64,000 nucleotides of DNA, taken from assembly GCF_036884275.1 (NCBI RefSeq), contig NZ_CP145607.1, forward strand, positions 2,219,001 to 2,283,000. The letters run 5' to 3'. The stretch is from Sphingomonas kaistensis (GTDB lineage Bacteria; Pseudomonadota; Alphaproteobacteria; Sphingomonadales; Sphingomonadaceae). How positions within the stretch are numbered: the stretch's first letter is position 1; the number at the start of each line of letters is the position of its first letter. Below the pieces are notes generated by a model that had not been told where the DNA came from, made no database searches, and saw only the letters and a list, made by a program, of their open reading frames with translations. This document shows positions 30,176 through 38,996 of this stretch, one piece after another. A program made the translations under genes and the position numbers.

Positions 30176-30934
30176 TCACTCCTCCGTCAAGAACGTGGCG
30201 ATTGCCTCGCCCAGCGACTTCTGCGTGACCGAGGTCGTGTGAGTGCCGGGAATCTCGACATAGGAGGCATTGGACAGCGCATCGGCCAGCGCCGGGGCCG
30301 AGCCATTGTCGTGGTCGTCGGCCCCGCACAGCACCAACGTCGGCATGGTGAAGCGCGCCAGCATCGCCTCGTCGACACCCGCATTGCTTTCGAGCAGCAG
30401 GCGGGTCGCTACGCGGTCGACCTTCTGGCTTTTCATGAACTGGATCGCGAACCAGTGGGGATCGCCGCGCACCGTCGCATCGAATTTCTCGAACGCTTCG
30501 ATGAAGAAGGCGTGGCGCTTCTCCCAGCCCATCAGCCCTTCGAGGCCCATGCCCGACAGGATCGCACGGCGAGGCGTCAGCCCCTGCCCGACGCCCTGCA
30601 CCACCGTCCGCGAGCCGAGCGAAAAGCCCCCAAGATCATAGTCGTCAAGTCCGAGGTGCGCGATCAACTCGCTCAAATCGCTGCCGAGCACGCCCTTGGG
30701 ATAGTTCGCCGGATCATGGGGCTTGGCGCTGCTCCCATGCGCCCGCAGATCGGGCATGATCACTCGGAAGCCGGCCTCCGCCAGCCGCGCGGCATGACCG
30801 AACTTGATCCAGTTCATCTGCGCATCGGAAAACAGACCGTGGACCAGAATCAGGGGACGGCCGGTGCCGGTCTCGTGCCAGACGAGATCGACGCCGTCGG
30901 ACGCGGCCCAGTGATGCGTGGTGATATCGCTCAT
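30176..30934 (-). CDS. Alpha/beta hydrolase
   Basis: A 252-residue cytosolic hydrolase with the oxyanion-hole stretch ILVHGLFSDA, the nucleophile elbow GFSLGSR (Ser), an acid in LVLCGADDHDN and a catalytic His in PGTHTTSV. The substrate is not known. It lies only 18 bases after emrB, with the same orientation, so it probably belongs to the marR-emrA-emrB operon and may act on the pump's inducer or substrate, though that is a guess from position. Confidence 0.9.
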   Translation of the reverse strand: MSDITTHHWAASDGVDLVWHETGTGRPLILVHGLFSDAQMNWIKFGHAARLAEAGFRVIMPDLRAHGSSAKPHDPANYPKGVLGSDLSELIAHLGLDDYDLGGFSLGSRTVVQGVGQGLTPRRAILSGMGLEGLMGWEKRHAFFIEAFEKFDATVRGDPHWFAIQFMKSQKVDRVATRLLLESNAGVDEAMLARFTMPTLVLCGADDHDNGSAPALADALSNASYVEIPGTHTTSVTQKSLGEAIATFLTEE

Positions 30935-30952
30935 GCCGCCGCCCTAGCCCAA

Positions 30953-32491
30953 TTAGTCGGCCATGGCATGCGCCGCCGGCCGACCTTGCGGCGCGCTGGC
31001 CTTGCGCAGCAGCAACACCAGCGGAAGCGCCGCCAGCGTGACCCACATCATCAGCCAGAAATCGTCGAGATAGGCGATGAACACCGCCTGCCGCGTGACT
31101 TCCGCATTGATCACCGCCAGCGCGATGTCACCTTGCTGCCCAATCCGTTCGAGCAGGCCGGGATCGAGCGTCGGGATGGTCGAAGCCGTGACGTTGCTGG
31201 CGATATCGGCGTGAGCGACCTGAGTCATCCGCACCAGCTGCGAACCCACCACCGCGATCCCGATCGACCCGCCTATGTTGCGGGCGAGGTTGAGTAGCGA
31301 GGCGGCAGACGTGCGCAGCATCGGCTTGAGCGTCGCGAAGGCGAGGCTCTGCATGACGACGAAAATGAGGCCGATGCCGAGGCCCTGAATCACGCCCGAC
31401 CAGATCACCGGACCGGCCGGCTGGTCGAGCGCGAAGCCGGTCATCATCCACAGGCTCGTCGCCATCAGGCTGATCCCCGCCACCACCAGCAGCCGGCTGT
31501 CGACTTTGCCGACGAGGCGTCCCGCGACCAGCATCGAGATCAACGTCCCCACCCCGCGCGGCGCGGTCAGGATGCCCGACTGCAGCACGCTATAGCCATA
31601 GACGTGCTGCAGCAGCGGCGGCAGCAGCGCCAGGCCGGCCAGCAGCAGGACGCCGGTCACCGCCATGAACAGAAGGCCGGTCGCGAAATTGCGGTCGGCG
31701 AACATGCTGCGCTCGAAGATCGGGGCCTTGGCGGTGATCGTGTGCACCGCGAACATCCACATGAAGCCGATCGCAAGGCCAAGCTCGATGAGGATCTCCC
31801 AGCTTTCGAACCAGTCCTGGCTTTCGCCGCGATCGAGAAACATCTGTAACGACCCGAGCGCGAGCGCGAGCAAGGCAAAGCCGAGCAGGTCGAACGGTCG
31901 TCGGCTGGTCTCGCTCTCGGGCATCGTCCGCCACAGCATGACCGCGGCGAGCACGCCGACCGGCAGATTGACGATGAACACCCAGCGCCAGTCGAAGCTG
32001 TCGGTCAGCCAGCCGCCCAGTACAGGACCCATGATCGGCCCGATCATGATCCCCCCGCCGAACAGCGCCATCGCCTGCGCGTGCTTCTCGGGCGGGTTGA
32101 TGTCGAACATCGTCGCCTGCGCCAGCGGCACGAGGAACGCGCCGGTGATGCCCTGAACGATGCGAAAGGCGACCATCTCGGGCAACGAGGTGGCGATGGC
32201 GCAGAGCATCGAGGCGGCGGTGAAGCCGATCACCGCCATGATCATCAGCCGCCGCCGCCCGATCCGCTCGGACAGCCAGCCGGCAATGGGGATCGCGATG
32301 GCGCTGGCGACGATATAGCTCGTCAGCACCCAGTTCACGCTCTCCTGCGTCGCGCCGAGGCTCGCCTGCATGTGCGGCAGGGCGACGTTGGCGATGGTGG
32401 TGTCGAGCACCTGCATTAGCACCGCCAGCATCACCGCAATGGTGACGAGGAAATGCTGGGTGCGGTCGAGCGGCTGGGAAGCGGCGGTCAT
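30953..32491 (-). CDS. emrB: DHA2-family multidrug efflux transporter, EmrB-like
   Basis: An inner-membrane major facilitator of 512 residues with about 14 hydrophobic segments. It has DHA2 motif C-like GITGAFLVPLAQA, the motif A-like WLSERIGRRRLM and the early D-T-T-I-A-N-V-A-L-P signature (QVLDTTIANVALPHMQ). It would export hydrophobic drugs through a tripartite complex with EmrA and an outer-membrane channel. It follows emrA by 24 bases. No outer-membrane factor gene is present nearby. Confidence 0.92.
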   Translation of the reverse strand: MTAASQPLDRTQHFLVTIAVMLAVLMQVLDTTIANVALPHMQASLGATQESVNWVLTSYIVASAIAIPIAGWLSERIGRRRLMIMAVIGFTAASMLCAIATSLPEMVAFRIVQGITGAFLVPLAQATMFDINPPEKHAQAMALFGGGIMIGPIMGPVLGGWLTDSFDWRWVFIVNLPVGVLAAVMLWRTMPESETSRRPFDLLGFALLALALGSLQMFLDRGESQDWFESWEILIELGLAIGFMWMFAVHTITAKAPIFERSMFADRNFATGLLFMAVTGVLLLAGLALLPPLLQHVYGYSVLQSGILTAPRGVGTLISMLVAGRLVGKVDSRLLVVAGISLMATSLWMMTGFALDQPAGPVIWSGVIQGLGIGLIFVVMQSLAFATLKPMLRTSAASLLNLARNIGGSIGIAVVGSQLVRMTQVAHADIASNVTASTIPTLDPGLLERIGQQGDIALAVINAEVTRQAVFIAYLDDFWLMMWVTLAALPLVLLLRKASAPQGRPAAHAMAD

Positions 32492-32515
32492 TGCGCCGCT
32501 CCCGCGCGCGGGATC

Positions 32516-33589
32516 CTACTCGACATCCACCGTCACCGTGGCGCTGAGGCCGGCGATCATCGGCTTGGCGGGCTTGCCGTCGAAGCGGATGCGGACCGGC
32601 ACGCGCTGCGTCACCTTGACCCAGTTGCCGTTGGCGTTCTGCGCCGGAAGAATGGCAAACTCGCTGCCGGTACCAGCACCGATGCTGGCGACGCGGCCGA
32701 CGATCTCGAGGCCCGGATAAGCGTCGATCTCGATCCGCGCGCGCTGGCCGGGCGCCATGCGGGCCAAGTCCTTTTCCTTGAAATTGGCTTCGACCCAGCT
32801 GTCCTGCGATCCGACCAGCGACAGGAGGCCAATCCCCGGCACCGCCTGCTGGCCCGGCAGCAGCCGGTCGGTGTTGGACACGATACCCGACGTCGGCGCG
32901 CGCACTTCGGTGCGCGACAGGTCGAGCCGGGCCTTGGCGATGGCGGCGCGCGCGGCCGCTTCACCCGGCTGCTCCCCGCCCGGCGCGATCGCGGCCCCGG
33001 CATTGGCGGCGCGCGAGCGGGCATCGGCCAGCGCGGTGCGCGCAGCGGTGACGTCGGCCAGCGCCTCGTCATACCGCACGCGGGTGGTGAAGCCCTGGCG
33101 CAGTAGCTCGGCCTGACGGGCGAGCGCGCGTTCGTTGATGATAAGCTGCGCCTGCGCGCCCGCGATATCGGCGCCGGTCCCGGCAGCGGCGGTCACCACC
33201 TGGCTCTTGGCCAATCGCGCCTGCGCCAGCTGCGCTTCGGCCGACAGCAACGCGACGCGATAGGGCTCGGGGTCGATCCGGAACAGCACCTGGCCCGCGA
33301 GGACCTGCTGACCTTCCTTGACCAGCACTTCGGAAATCGGCCCGCTGATCTGCGCACCGACCGAGGTGATGTCTTGCTTCACCTGGGCATTGTCGGTTTC
33401 GACCTTGCCCTGCCCCGACCACCACATCCAGCCGCCGCCGAGGAGCAGCAGCAGGGGCACGATCATGAACAGCAGCAACCGCTTGCGCTTGTTAGGCGCC
33501 TTGCCCGGCGTTTCTTCACCGATCTCGGCTGCAGCGACGGCCTGCTCGGCTTCGAGCGGCGTGCCGGTGATCTTTGTTTCCTGGTTCAT
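32516..33589 (-). CDS. emrA: HlyD-family periplasmic adaptor, EmrA-like
   Basis: A membrane-fusion protein of 357 residues. The N-terminus is a cytoplasmic stretch followed by one membrane helix (RLLLFMIVPLLLLLGGGWMWW), then a biotinyl-lipoyl/coiled-coil hairpin (SAEAQLAQARLAKSQ) and a beta-barrel with TSGIVSNTDRLLPGQQA. It bridges EmrB to an outer-membrane channel. The start overlaps the marR stop in ATGA, so the two are translationally coupled. Confidence 0.93.
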   Translation of the reverse strand: MNQETKITGTPLEAEQAVAAAEIGEETPGKAPNKRKRLLLFMIVPLLLLLGGGWMWWSGQGKVETDNAQVKQDITSVGAQISGPISEVLVKEGQQVLAGQVLFRIDPEPYRVALLSAEAQLAQARLAKSQVVTAAAGTGADIAGAQAQLIINERALARQAELLRQGFTTRVRYDEALADVTAARTALADARSRAANAGAAIAPGGEQPGEAAARAAIAKARLDLSRTEVRAPTSGIVSNTDRLLPGQQAVPGIGLLSLVGSQDSWVEANFKEKDLARMAPGQRARIEIDAYPGLEIVGRVASIGAGTGSEFAILPAQNANGNWVKVTQRVPVRIRFDGKPAKPMIAGLSATVTVDVE

Positions 33590-34035
33590 GCCGATGCCTT
33601 CGTGACCGGCGCCAGGCCGGTGATGTTATTCCTGATGGTTGCGAGCAGTGCCCGGGTCCGCTCGACGTCTTCGGGATCAAGCGACCCGAAAATCTCGGCC
33701 GAAAAACTGTCGGCCAACGCGTGGAGTTTGGTGACGAGCGGTGCTGCGCTATCGCTCAGGTAGAGCTGCCACGCGCGCCGGTCGCCGGGATCGCGGCGAC
33801 GCTCGACGAGGTTGGCTTCTTCGAGCTTGTCGACGATCCGGCACAAGGTGATGGGCTCGATGTCCATCCGCTCGGCCAGATCGACCTGCCGCTGCCCCGG
33901 CTGCAGGTCGAGCCGCGCCAGCACGCGCCATTGCGCGCGGGTAATGCCAAGCTCCGCCGCCCGCCGATCGAAAGCGCGGCGAAGCGCGTGCGAGGTCTCA
34001 CCGATATCCCAGGCCAGTTGTTCCATACGCGCCAT
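33586..34035 (-). CDS. MarR-family transcriptional regulator
   Basis: A winged-helix dimeric repressor of 149 residues: ITRAQWRVLARLDLQPG, the recognition part LAERMDIEPITLCRIVDKLEEANLVERR and the wing RDPGDRRAWQLYLS. It heads the emrAB operon and most likely represses it until a phenolic or drug ligand binds. ATG 34035 is listed; ATG 34026 (MEQLAWDIG) is a possible alternative because neither has a strong ribosome binding site. A palindrome lies just upstream. Confidence 0.93.
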   Translation of the reverse strand: MARMEQLAWDIGETSHALRRAFDRRAAELGITRAQWRVLARLDLQPGQRQVDLAERMDIEPITLCRIVDKLEEANLVERRRDPGDRRAWQLYLSDSAAPLVTKLHALADSFSAEIFGSLDPEDVERTRALLATIRNNITGLAPVTKASA

Positions 34036-34044
34036 ATAGTAAGG

Positions 34045-34060
34045 TTGCTTATTAAATCAA
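34045..34060. promoter_or_regulatory. Candidate MarR operator
   Basis: The imperfect palindrome TTGCTTATTAAATCAA (arms TTGnTT / AAnCAA) lies in an AT-rich patch ten bases before the marR start and between the marR operon and a divergent gene. Size and position suit an autoregulatory MarR site. Binding is inferred. Confidence 0.55.
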
Positions 34061-34115
34061 CGATGTTGAACCTCTCCCGTTCCCGCCCGTTCGATGGCCG
34101 AAGAGGAGAATGAGC

Positions 34116-34481
34116 ATGGAAGACGAGCGGATCTGGGCGATGGAAGAAAAGCTGTGGCACGGTGGCGACGAGGTTTACGAGACCCTGGTCGATGAAAATG
34201 TCGTGATGAGCCTGCCGGCCGAGCCTTTCATTTTCACCCGCGACCAAGCCAAGGAAGCGGTCAAGAACACCCCGCGGTGGGAGGAAGTGAATTTCTCCGA
34301 CACCAAGGTGAATCGCCCCCACGAAGGACTGATCGTGATCGGCTATCAGGTGGAGGCGAAGCGCGGCGAGGAAACCTATCGCTGCTACGCGAGCTCGACC
34401 ATCATGCGCCGCGGGCATGAGGATTGGACCGTGGTCCACCATAGCCAGGTCGTGCCGCCCAAAGCGATGGTCGACGCCTGA
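34116..34481 (+). CDS. Small NTF2-like (DUF4440-type) protein
   Basis: A 121-residue protein read away from marR. ATG 34116 (MEDERIWAMEEKLW) is favoured over 34110 by GAGGAG at 34103-34108. The helix at the start, the pattern FTRDQAKEAVKNTPRWEEVNF and the later strands EGLIVIGYQVEAKRG and TIMRRGHEDWTVVHHSQ fit a SnoaL/NTF2 cone fold that often binds small ligands. Being divergent from the MarR efflux operon and sharing its operator region, it may be controlled by the same regulator. Function unknown. Confidence 0.8.
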   Translation: MEDERIWAMEEKLWHGGDEVYETLVDENVVMSLPAEPFIFTRDQAKEAVKNTPRWEEVNFSDTKVNRPHEGLIVIGYQVEAKRGEETYRCYASSTIMRRGHEDWTVVHHSQVVPPKAMVDA

Positions 34482-34519
34482 CACCGGACTATCCCGTCAC
34501 CCCGGACGGCCGCTACTTC

Positions 34520-34801
34520 GTGGTACGCGGCCGCCTATGGCGAACCAGCAATCCGGCGCTCGATCCTGCCCGGCGGCAGGAGCTGGTGATCGAACTGATG
34601 GACGCCCGCCGCAAGCGTGACCGCGCACGGGTGGATGCGGCCAAGCGAGCCTTGGGCGAGCGCGGACCGGTGTGGTGGGACGATGGCGATCCCGACTGGA
34701 ACCGCCACCTTGCAAAGAACACCCCTTATGCCCATTGGTACCGAAACGTCGTCCCGGCGGAGGCCGGGACCTCAGGAGGCAAGAAAGCTTCATCCGACTG
34801 A
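34520..34801 (+). CDS. Small hypothetical protein whose C-terminus is encoded by a repeat
   Basis: Coding-like sequence begins overlapping the previous stop (about 34478, reading LTPDYPVTPDGRYFVVRGRLWR), and no standard start codon fits there; GTG 34520 is the first accepted start and gives 93 residues. The body is Arg/Ala-rich and helical, with QELVIELMDARRKRDRARVD. The last residues, RNVVPAEAGTSGGKKASSD, are translated from the first half of an 80-base palindromic repeat (from 34747), so the original stop has probably been displaced. It may be translated by coupling with the upstream gene. Confidence 0.55.
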   Translation: MVRGRLWRTSNPALDPARRQELVIELMDARRKRDRARVDAAKRALGERGPVWWDDGDPDWNRHLAKNTPYAHWYRNVVPAEAGTSGGKKASSD

Positions 34802-34826
34802 GACCCCGGCCTTCGCCGGGGAGACG
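34747..34826. repeat. 80-base palindromic repeat, GTCGTCCCGGC family, copy 2
   Basis: It starts CGTCGTCCCGGCGGAGGCC and ends GGCCTTCGCCGGGGAGACGA around inner CCTCAG / CTGAG arms. Its architecture and length are the same as copy 1 at 28163-28242; only the central 22 bases differ. It overlaps the 3' end of the preceding reading frame and ends seven bases before the cinA-like stop. Confidence 0.88.
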
Positions 34827-34833
34827 AATTTGC

Positions 34834-35592
34834 TCATACCCCGCCCATCACCACCGAATAGCCCGCGCTTTCCATGCTTGCCTGAAGGAGGTCGGCGACC
34901 GCCTGCGCATCCTCCCAGCTTTCGGAGCGGACCACGAAATTGGCGCCGACCCGGCCTTCGCGGAAGAAGGGATAGGAGCCGATGGCGATCCCCTCATGCG
35001 CCCGTTCGGTCTCCCTCAACAGGTCGGCAACCTCGCTTTCGGGCACCATCCCGCCCAGCGTCACGCTGACTACCGGCCGCCCGCCTTCGAGCGTGCCGGT
35101 CAGTGCGTCGAGCATTCCGGCGGCGATGTGCGGCACGCCCGCGAGAATGAAGATATTGCCGTGGCGGATGCCCGGCGCGCCCGACACCTTGTTGACGATC
35201 AGCTCCGCCCCGTCCGGCACCCGCGCCATCCGCAGCCGCGCCTCGGTCAGGCCCCCGCGCGTCTCGTAATAGCGTTCGAGGATCGCGCGCGCATCGGGAT
35301 GCACCACCACGTCCACGCCCAGCGCCGCGGCCATGCCATCGACGGTGATGTCGTCATGCGTCGGGCCGATCCCGCCGGTGGTGAACAGATAATCATTCTC
35401 CGCCCGCAACGCGTTGGCGGCGGCGGCGATTTTTTCCACGACGTCGGGCACCACCCGCACCTCGGCCAGTCGGATGCCCTGCACGTTGAGCCAAGTCGCC
35501 AGCTGCGCGACATTCTTGTCCTGGGTCCGGCCGGACAAGATCTCGTCTCCGATCACGAGAAGAGCGGCGGTCCAGGTGCGGTTGTCTGTCAT
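34834..35592 (-). CDS. CinA-like MoaB-domain protein (competence/damage-inducible protein A)
   Basis: The 252-residue protein carries the MoaB/Mog fold with LLVIGDEILSGRTQDKN, the TTGGIGPTHDDIT loop and PGIRHGNIFILAGVPHI. The nicotinamide-mononucleotide deamidase domain of full CinA is absent, so only the ADP-ribose pyrophosphatase-like or cofactor-binding half can be expected. Freestanding versions like this are common in alphaproteobacteria. It is divergent from map, with 47 bases between starts. Confidence 0.9.
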   Translation of the reverse strand: MTDNRTWTAALLVIGDEILSGRTQDKNVAQLATWLNVQGIRLAEVRVVPDVVEKIAAAANALRAENDYLFTTGGIGPTHDDITVDGMAAALGVDVVVHPDARAILERYYETRGGLTEARLRMARVPDGAELIVNKVSGAPGIRHGNIFILAGVPHIAAGMLDALTGTLEGGRPVVSVTLGGMVPESEVADLLRETERAHEGIAIGSYPFFREGRVGANFVVRSESWEDAQAVADLLQASMESAGYSVVMGGV

Positions 35593-35639
35593 CGGCGTGG
35601 GGCTAACCTTTTGAAGAGGCCGGCGCTATATGGCCTTTG

Positions 35640-36467
35640 ATGACCCAATACATCACCGTAGCCGCCGAAGACCGCAGCGAAGCCCGCAGCGGTGTGATCA
35701 AGCTCCATGACGAAGCCGGGTTCGCCGGCATGCGCGCCGCCGGACGCCTTGCGGCCGAGATTCTCGACGCAATGGCCCCGCTCGTCGCCCCAGGCGTCAC
35801 AACCGCCGAACTCGACGCCACCGTCTATCGCCTGATGCGCGACGCCGGCGCGACGCCCGCGACGCTCGGTTATCGCGGCTATACTCACAGCAGCTGTATC
35901 TCAATCAACCATGTCGTCTGCCACGGCATCCCCAGCGACAAACCGCTCAAGGACGGCGACATCGTCAATATCGACGTGACGCCGATCCTCGATGGATGGC
36001 ACGGCGACAGCAGCCGCATGTATCTGGTCGGCGACGTCGGCGTGAAAGCGCGGCGGCTGGTAGACATCACCTACGAATGCCTGATGATCGGGCTTGAGCA
36101 GGCGCGGCCCGGCAATCGCCTCGGCGACATCAGCGCCGCGATTCAGCGCCATGCCGAGAAGAACCGCTATTCGGTGGTCCGCGATTTCTGCGGCCACGGT
36201 CTCGGGCGGCTGTTCCACGACAGCCCCGAGGTGGTCCACGCCGGCCGCGTCGGCACCGGGCCGGAATTGAAGCCCGGCATGTTCTTCACGGTCGAGCCAA
36301 TGATCAACATCGGCCGCGCCGACTGCAAGATGCTGGACGACGGCTGGACCGCGGTTACTCGCGACCGCTCCTTGTCGGCGCAGTTCGAGCATTCGATCGG
36401 CATCACCGAAGACGGCTGCGAGATTTTCACGACCAGCCCCAAGGGTCTTCACCAGCCGCCTTACTGA
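35640..36467 (+). CDS. map: Type I methionine aminopeptidase
   Basis: This metalloenzyme removes the initiator Met from nascent proteins. The 275 residues show the metal ligands in NIDVTPILDGWHGDSSRMY (two Asp), DFCGHGLG (His), FFTVEPMINIG (Glu) and the final Glu in SAQFEHSIGITEDG. ATG 35640 is used; a TTG one codon earlier also fits. An N-terminal extension of about 18 residues precedes the family core. Essential and probably constitutive. Confidence 0.96.
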   Translation: MTQYITVAAEDRSEARSGVIKLHDEAGFAGMRAAGRLAAEILDAMAPLVAPGVTTAELDATVYRLMRDAGATPATLGYRGYTHSSCISINHVVCHGIPSDKPLKDGDIVNIDVTPILDGWHGDSSRMYLVGDVGVKARRLVDITYECLMIGLEQARPGNRLGDISAAIQRHAEKNRYSVVRDFCGHGLGRLFHDSPEVVHAGRVGTGPELKPGMFFTVEPMINIGRADCKMLDDGWTAVTRDRSLSAQFEHSIGITEDGCEIFTTSPKGLHQPPY

Positions 36468-36477
36468 ACGGCGGATC

Positions 36478-37221
36478 TCACCAGCCGCCGACCATCGCCT
36501 CGGCGCGCTCGACGTCCTCGGGAAAATCGACCTCGCCCCATTGTTCGCCCGCGATGTCGAGCGTCCACACCTCGCCTAACTGGGCAAGGTGATGAATGAC
36601 GCGCAGATACCAGATCTGGGTGCCCTCGGGGCTTCGCATCGCTTCCTCGATCGCCGCCCGGAACCGCTCGGCACCATCGCCGCGGAAGGCGAGCAGGCCG
36701 ATCGATTCGGCATTCACCCCGTCCTCGTCGCTCAATCGCTTGCCGATCGCCCGGAGGCGGCCGCCTTCTTCGACCACTTTCATGTCGTCGGCATCATAGC
36801 CCTCGGCCTTGCGGTCGATGGTGACACAGATGCCGCTTCGTCCGCTGTTGGCCACGACCTTCTTCATCAGCTCCGGGCTGACCATGGTGTCGCCATTCCA
36901 AACCAGGGTATCGCCCCGAAGCGCCTCGCGCGCCATGAACAGCGAGCCGGTATTGTCCGCGACCTTGTAGAAGGGGTTGAAGACGGTGCGCACCGCCGGC
37001 CCCTCCCCCGCCGCCCGGCGCCGCTCCAGCGCATCCTCGATCGCATGATCGCGAAAGCCGGTGACCACGACCACCTGGCTCACCCCGCACGCCGCGGCGA
37101 CATCAAGCTGCCGGTCGAGCAGGCTTCGTCCGCCGAATTCGATCAGGCACTTGGGCTGGTCGGTGGTAAGGTGGCCGAGGCGGGATCCCTGCCCCGCCGA
37201 CAGGATGATCGCCTGACGCAT
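36478..37221 (-). CDS. NTP-transferase family nucleotidyltransferase (phosphocholine/sugar type)
   Basis: A cytosolic nucleotidyltransferase of 247 residues with IILSAGQGSRLGHLTTDQPKC, the FGGRSLLDRQL stretch and the metal-binding LVWNGDTMVS. The pattern resembles LicC-like choline-phosphate cytidylyltransferases and related enzymes that activate head groups or sugars for surface polymers. The substrate cannot be fixed from sequence. It converges with map, ten bases apart, and is divergent from glnB. Confidence 0.85.
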   Translation of the reverse strand: MRQAIILSAGQGSRLGHLTTDQPKCLIEFGGRSLLDRQLDVAAACGVSQVVVVTGFRDHAIEDALERRRAAGEGPAVRTVFNPFYKVADNTGSLFMAREALRGDTLVWNGDTMVSPELMKKVVANSGRSGICVTIDRKAEGYDADDMKVVEEGGRLRAIGKRLSDEDGVNAESIGLLAFRGDGAERFRAAIEEAMRSPEGTQIWYLRVIHHLAQLGEVWTLDIAGEQWGEVDFPEDVERAEAMVGGW

Positions 37222-37223
37222 GA

Positions 37224-37640
<417 letters not shown>

Positions 37641-37656
37641 TCCGCTGCGCAGCCCC

Positions 37657-37872
37657 GTGAGCACCAACGACCCCCGCCTCGCTTCCATGGCGCCCGACGA
37701 GCTGCGCAGCCACATGCGCGCGCTCGGCTACCGAACGCAGAATGACCTTGCCAATGCGATCGGGGTCAGCCGCTCCGCGGTGTCCTTATGGCTCGAAGGC
37801 AAGGTCGGCGTCCCGCGCCCGGTCGCCATGCTGCTGCGGATGCTGGTCGCGGCCCAGCGGCGGTCCTTTTAA
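37657..37872 (+). CDS. Small helix-turn-helix DNA-binding protein
   Basis: A 71-residue protein starting at GTG 37657, seventeen bases after glnB on the same strand, so probably co-transcribed. It has a XRE-like helix-turn-helix YRTQNDLANAIGVSRSAVSLWLEGKVGVPRP. It has no effector domain, so it could be a single-domain regulator of the glnB region or a co-regulator. Its stop overlaps the convergent next gene by four bases. Confidence 0.8.
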   Translation: MSTNDPRLASMAPDELRSHMRALGYRTQNDLANAIGVSRSAVSLWLEGKVGVPRPVAMLLRMLVAAQRRSF

Positions 37873-38303
37873 CGCCAGAGCTGAAGCGCGCGGACCGCGT
37901 CGGGAAACCTGGTCCCCTCGTCCAGCCGCGCCATCTGCCGGTCGGTCAGCTGCCAGCTTTGCCTCAAGCCCGACCGCCGCCAATAATCCGCCATCCACCA
38001 ACTGCCCGACAGGTCCGCCCCGTCGATCTCGAGCTTGAGTTCGACCTCCACCGCGAACAGCGCCGACTGGACGATTTTGCGCGAATACACGCTGTTGCCG
38101 AAGCGATAGCCGTTCATCCGCCAGCCGGTCCCCGCCGCCTCGATCAGGCTTTTGCGATCGAGCAGGACCGGCGCCCTGCCCCCGACCACCAGCCGGAAGC
38201 GGCTCGACAGCAGCTTCTTCATCTGCTTGCGGTCCCCCTCGAGCCACGCCCGCATCAGCTGATGCTCGAGCGCCTCGATCGCCATGTCACCCTCGTTCGC
38301 CAT
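37869..38303 (-). CDS. NTF2-like (DUF4440-type) protein
   Basis: A 144-residue protein. ATG 38303 (MANEGDMAIEALEHQLM) is preferred over 38315. The pattern of an N-terminal helix with MRAWLEGDRKQMKKLLSSRFRLVVGG, DRKSLIEAAGTGWRM and paired strands VEVELKLEIDGADLSGSWWM suits a cone-shaped NTF2 fold that binds a small molecule or has a minor enzymatic role. Opposite in direction to glnB and glnA. Function unknown. Confidence 0.75.
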   Translation of the reverse strand: MANEGDMAIEALEHQLMRAWLEGDRKQMKKLLSSRFRLVVGGRAPVLLDRKSLIEAAGTGWRMNGYRFGNSVYSRKIVQSALFAVEVELKLEIDGADLSGSWWMADYWRRSGLRQSWQLTDRQMARLDEGTRFPDAVRALQLWR

Positions 38304-38411
38304 CCCCCGGCTCATAACGCCGCGTTGCGCCGAGGCAACGGCGAGTCGGCAAAGGACTAAGACCGCCCTCGCCCGGAACGGCTGTCCCTGCTAGTACATT
38401 GGCAGATACAC

Positions 38412-38894
38412 ATGGACCTTGCCGCGCTTCATCTCGAGCTTGCTCCCCTGCTCCCGTCGATCGGCGGCACGATCGGTGCTGCGCTGCTTCTGTTTCTGGT
38501 CGTCACCACCCTGACCGCCTGTTCGATCCCCGGCGTGCTGATCCCGATGAGCCTGACCGGCGGCCTGCTGCTCGGCCCGTGGCTCGCAGTACTGGCGGTC
38601 GCAACCGGCGCCATGACCGGCAGCCTGTTCCTGTTCGCGCTGACCCGCCGCTTCGGCACCGAGCGATTGCGGCGACGCTTCGGTCATCGGCTACAGCCGC
38701 TTGAAGCCAGATTGACCCGTTTCGGCCCCTACGCCGTCGTCACCCTTCGCGTGGCCGGAGCGCCCGGTCCGCTGATTACCGCGAGCGCTGCCATCACCTC
38801 GATGGGCCGCACCACTTTCGCGCTCGCAACCCTTGCCGGCCTCTTGCCGGGGGTCGTCCTGGCCGCAACTGGTCCCGGCCTACTCCTCGGCTGA
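38412..38894 (+). CDS. Short VTT/SNARE-associated-like membrane protein
   Basis: A polytopic inner-membrane protein of 160 residues with four or five hydrophobic stretches (GTIGAALLLFLVVTTLTACS, LLLGPWLAVLAVATGAMTGS, TFALATLAGLLPGVVLAATG). The order, the short Arg-rich loop TRRFGTERLRRRFG and the RVAGAPGPLITASAA motif are like the DedA/TVP38 (VTT) family, though shorter than usual. Such proteins help lipid flip or membrane homeostasis. It lies 102 bases before glnA. Confidence 0.7.
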   Translation: MDLAALHLELAPLLPSIGGTIGAALLLFLVVTTLTACSIPGVLIPMSLTGGLLLGPWLAVLAVATGAMTGSLFLFALTRRFGTERLRRRFGHRLQPLEARLTRFGPYAVVTLRVAGAPGPLITASAAITSMGRTTFALATLAGLLPGVVLAATGPGLLLG

Positions 38895-38996
38895 GCTTGC
38901 GTTCCTGCGAAGATTTCACCTCGCTCTTGGCCTTCGCGCGCCCGGCTGGAATCGCTGTCCGCGCTCTCTCAAGCTCAGTGCAAGGACGATTCTTTC

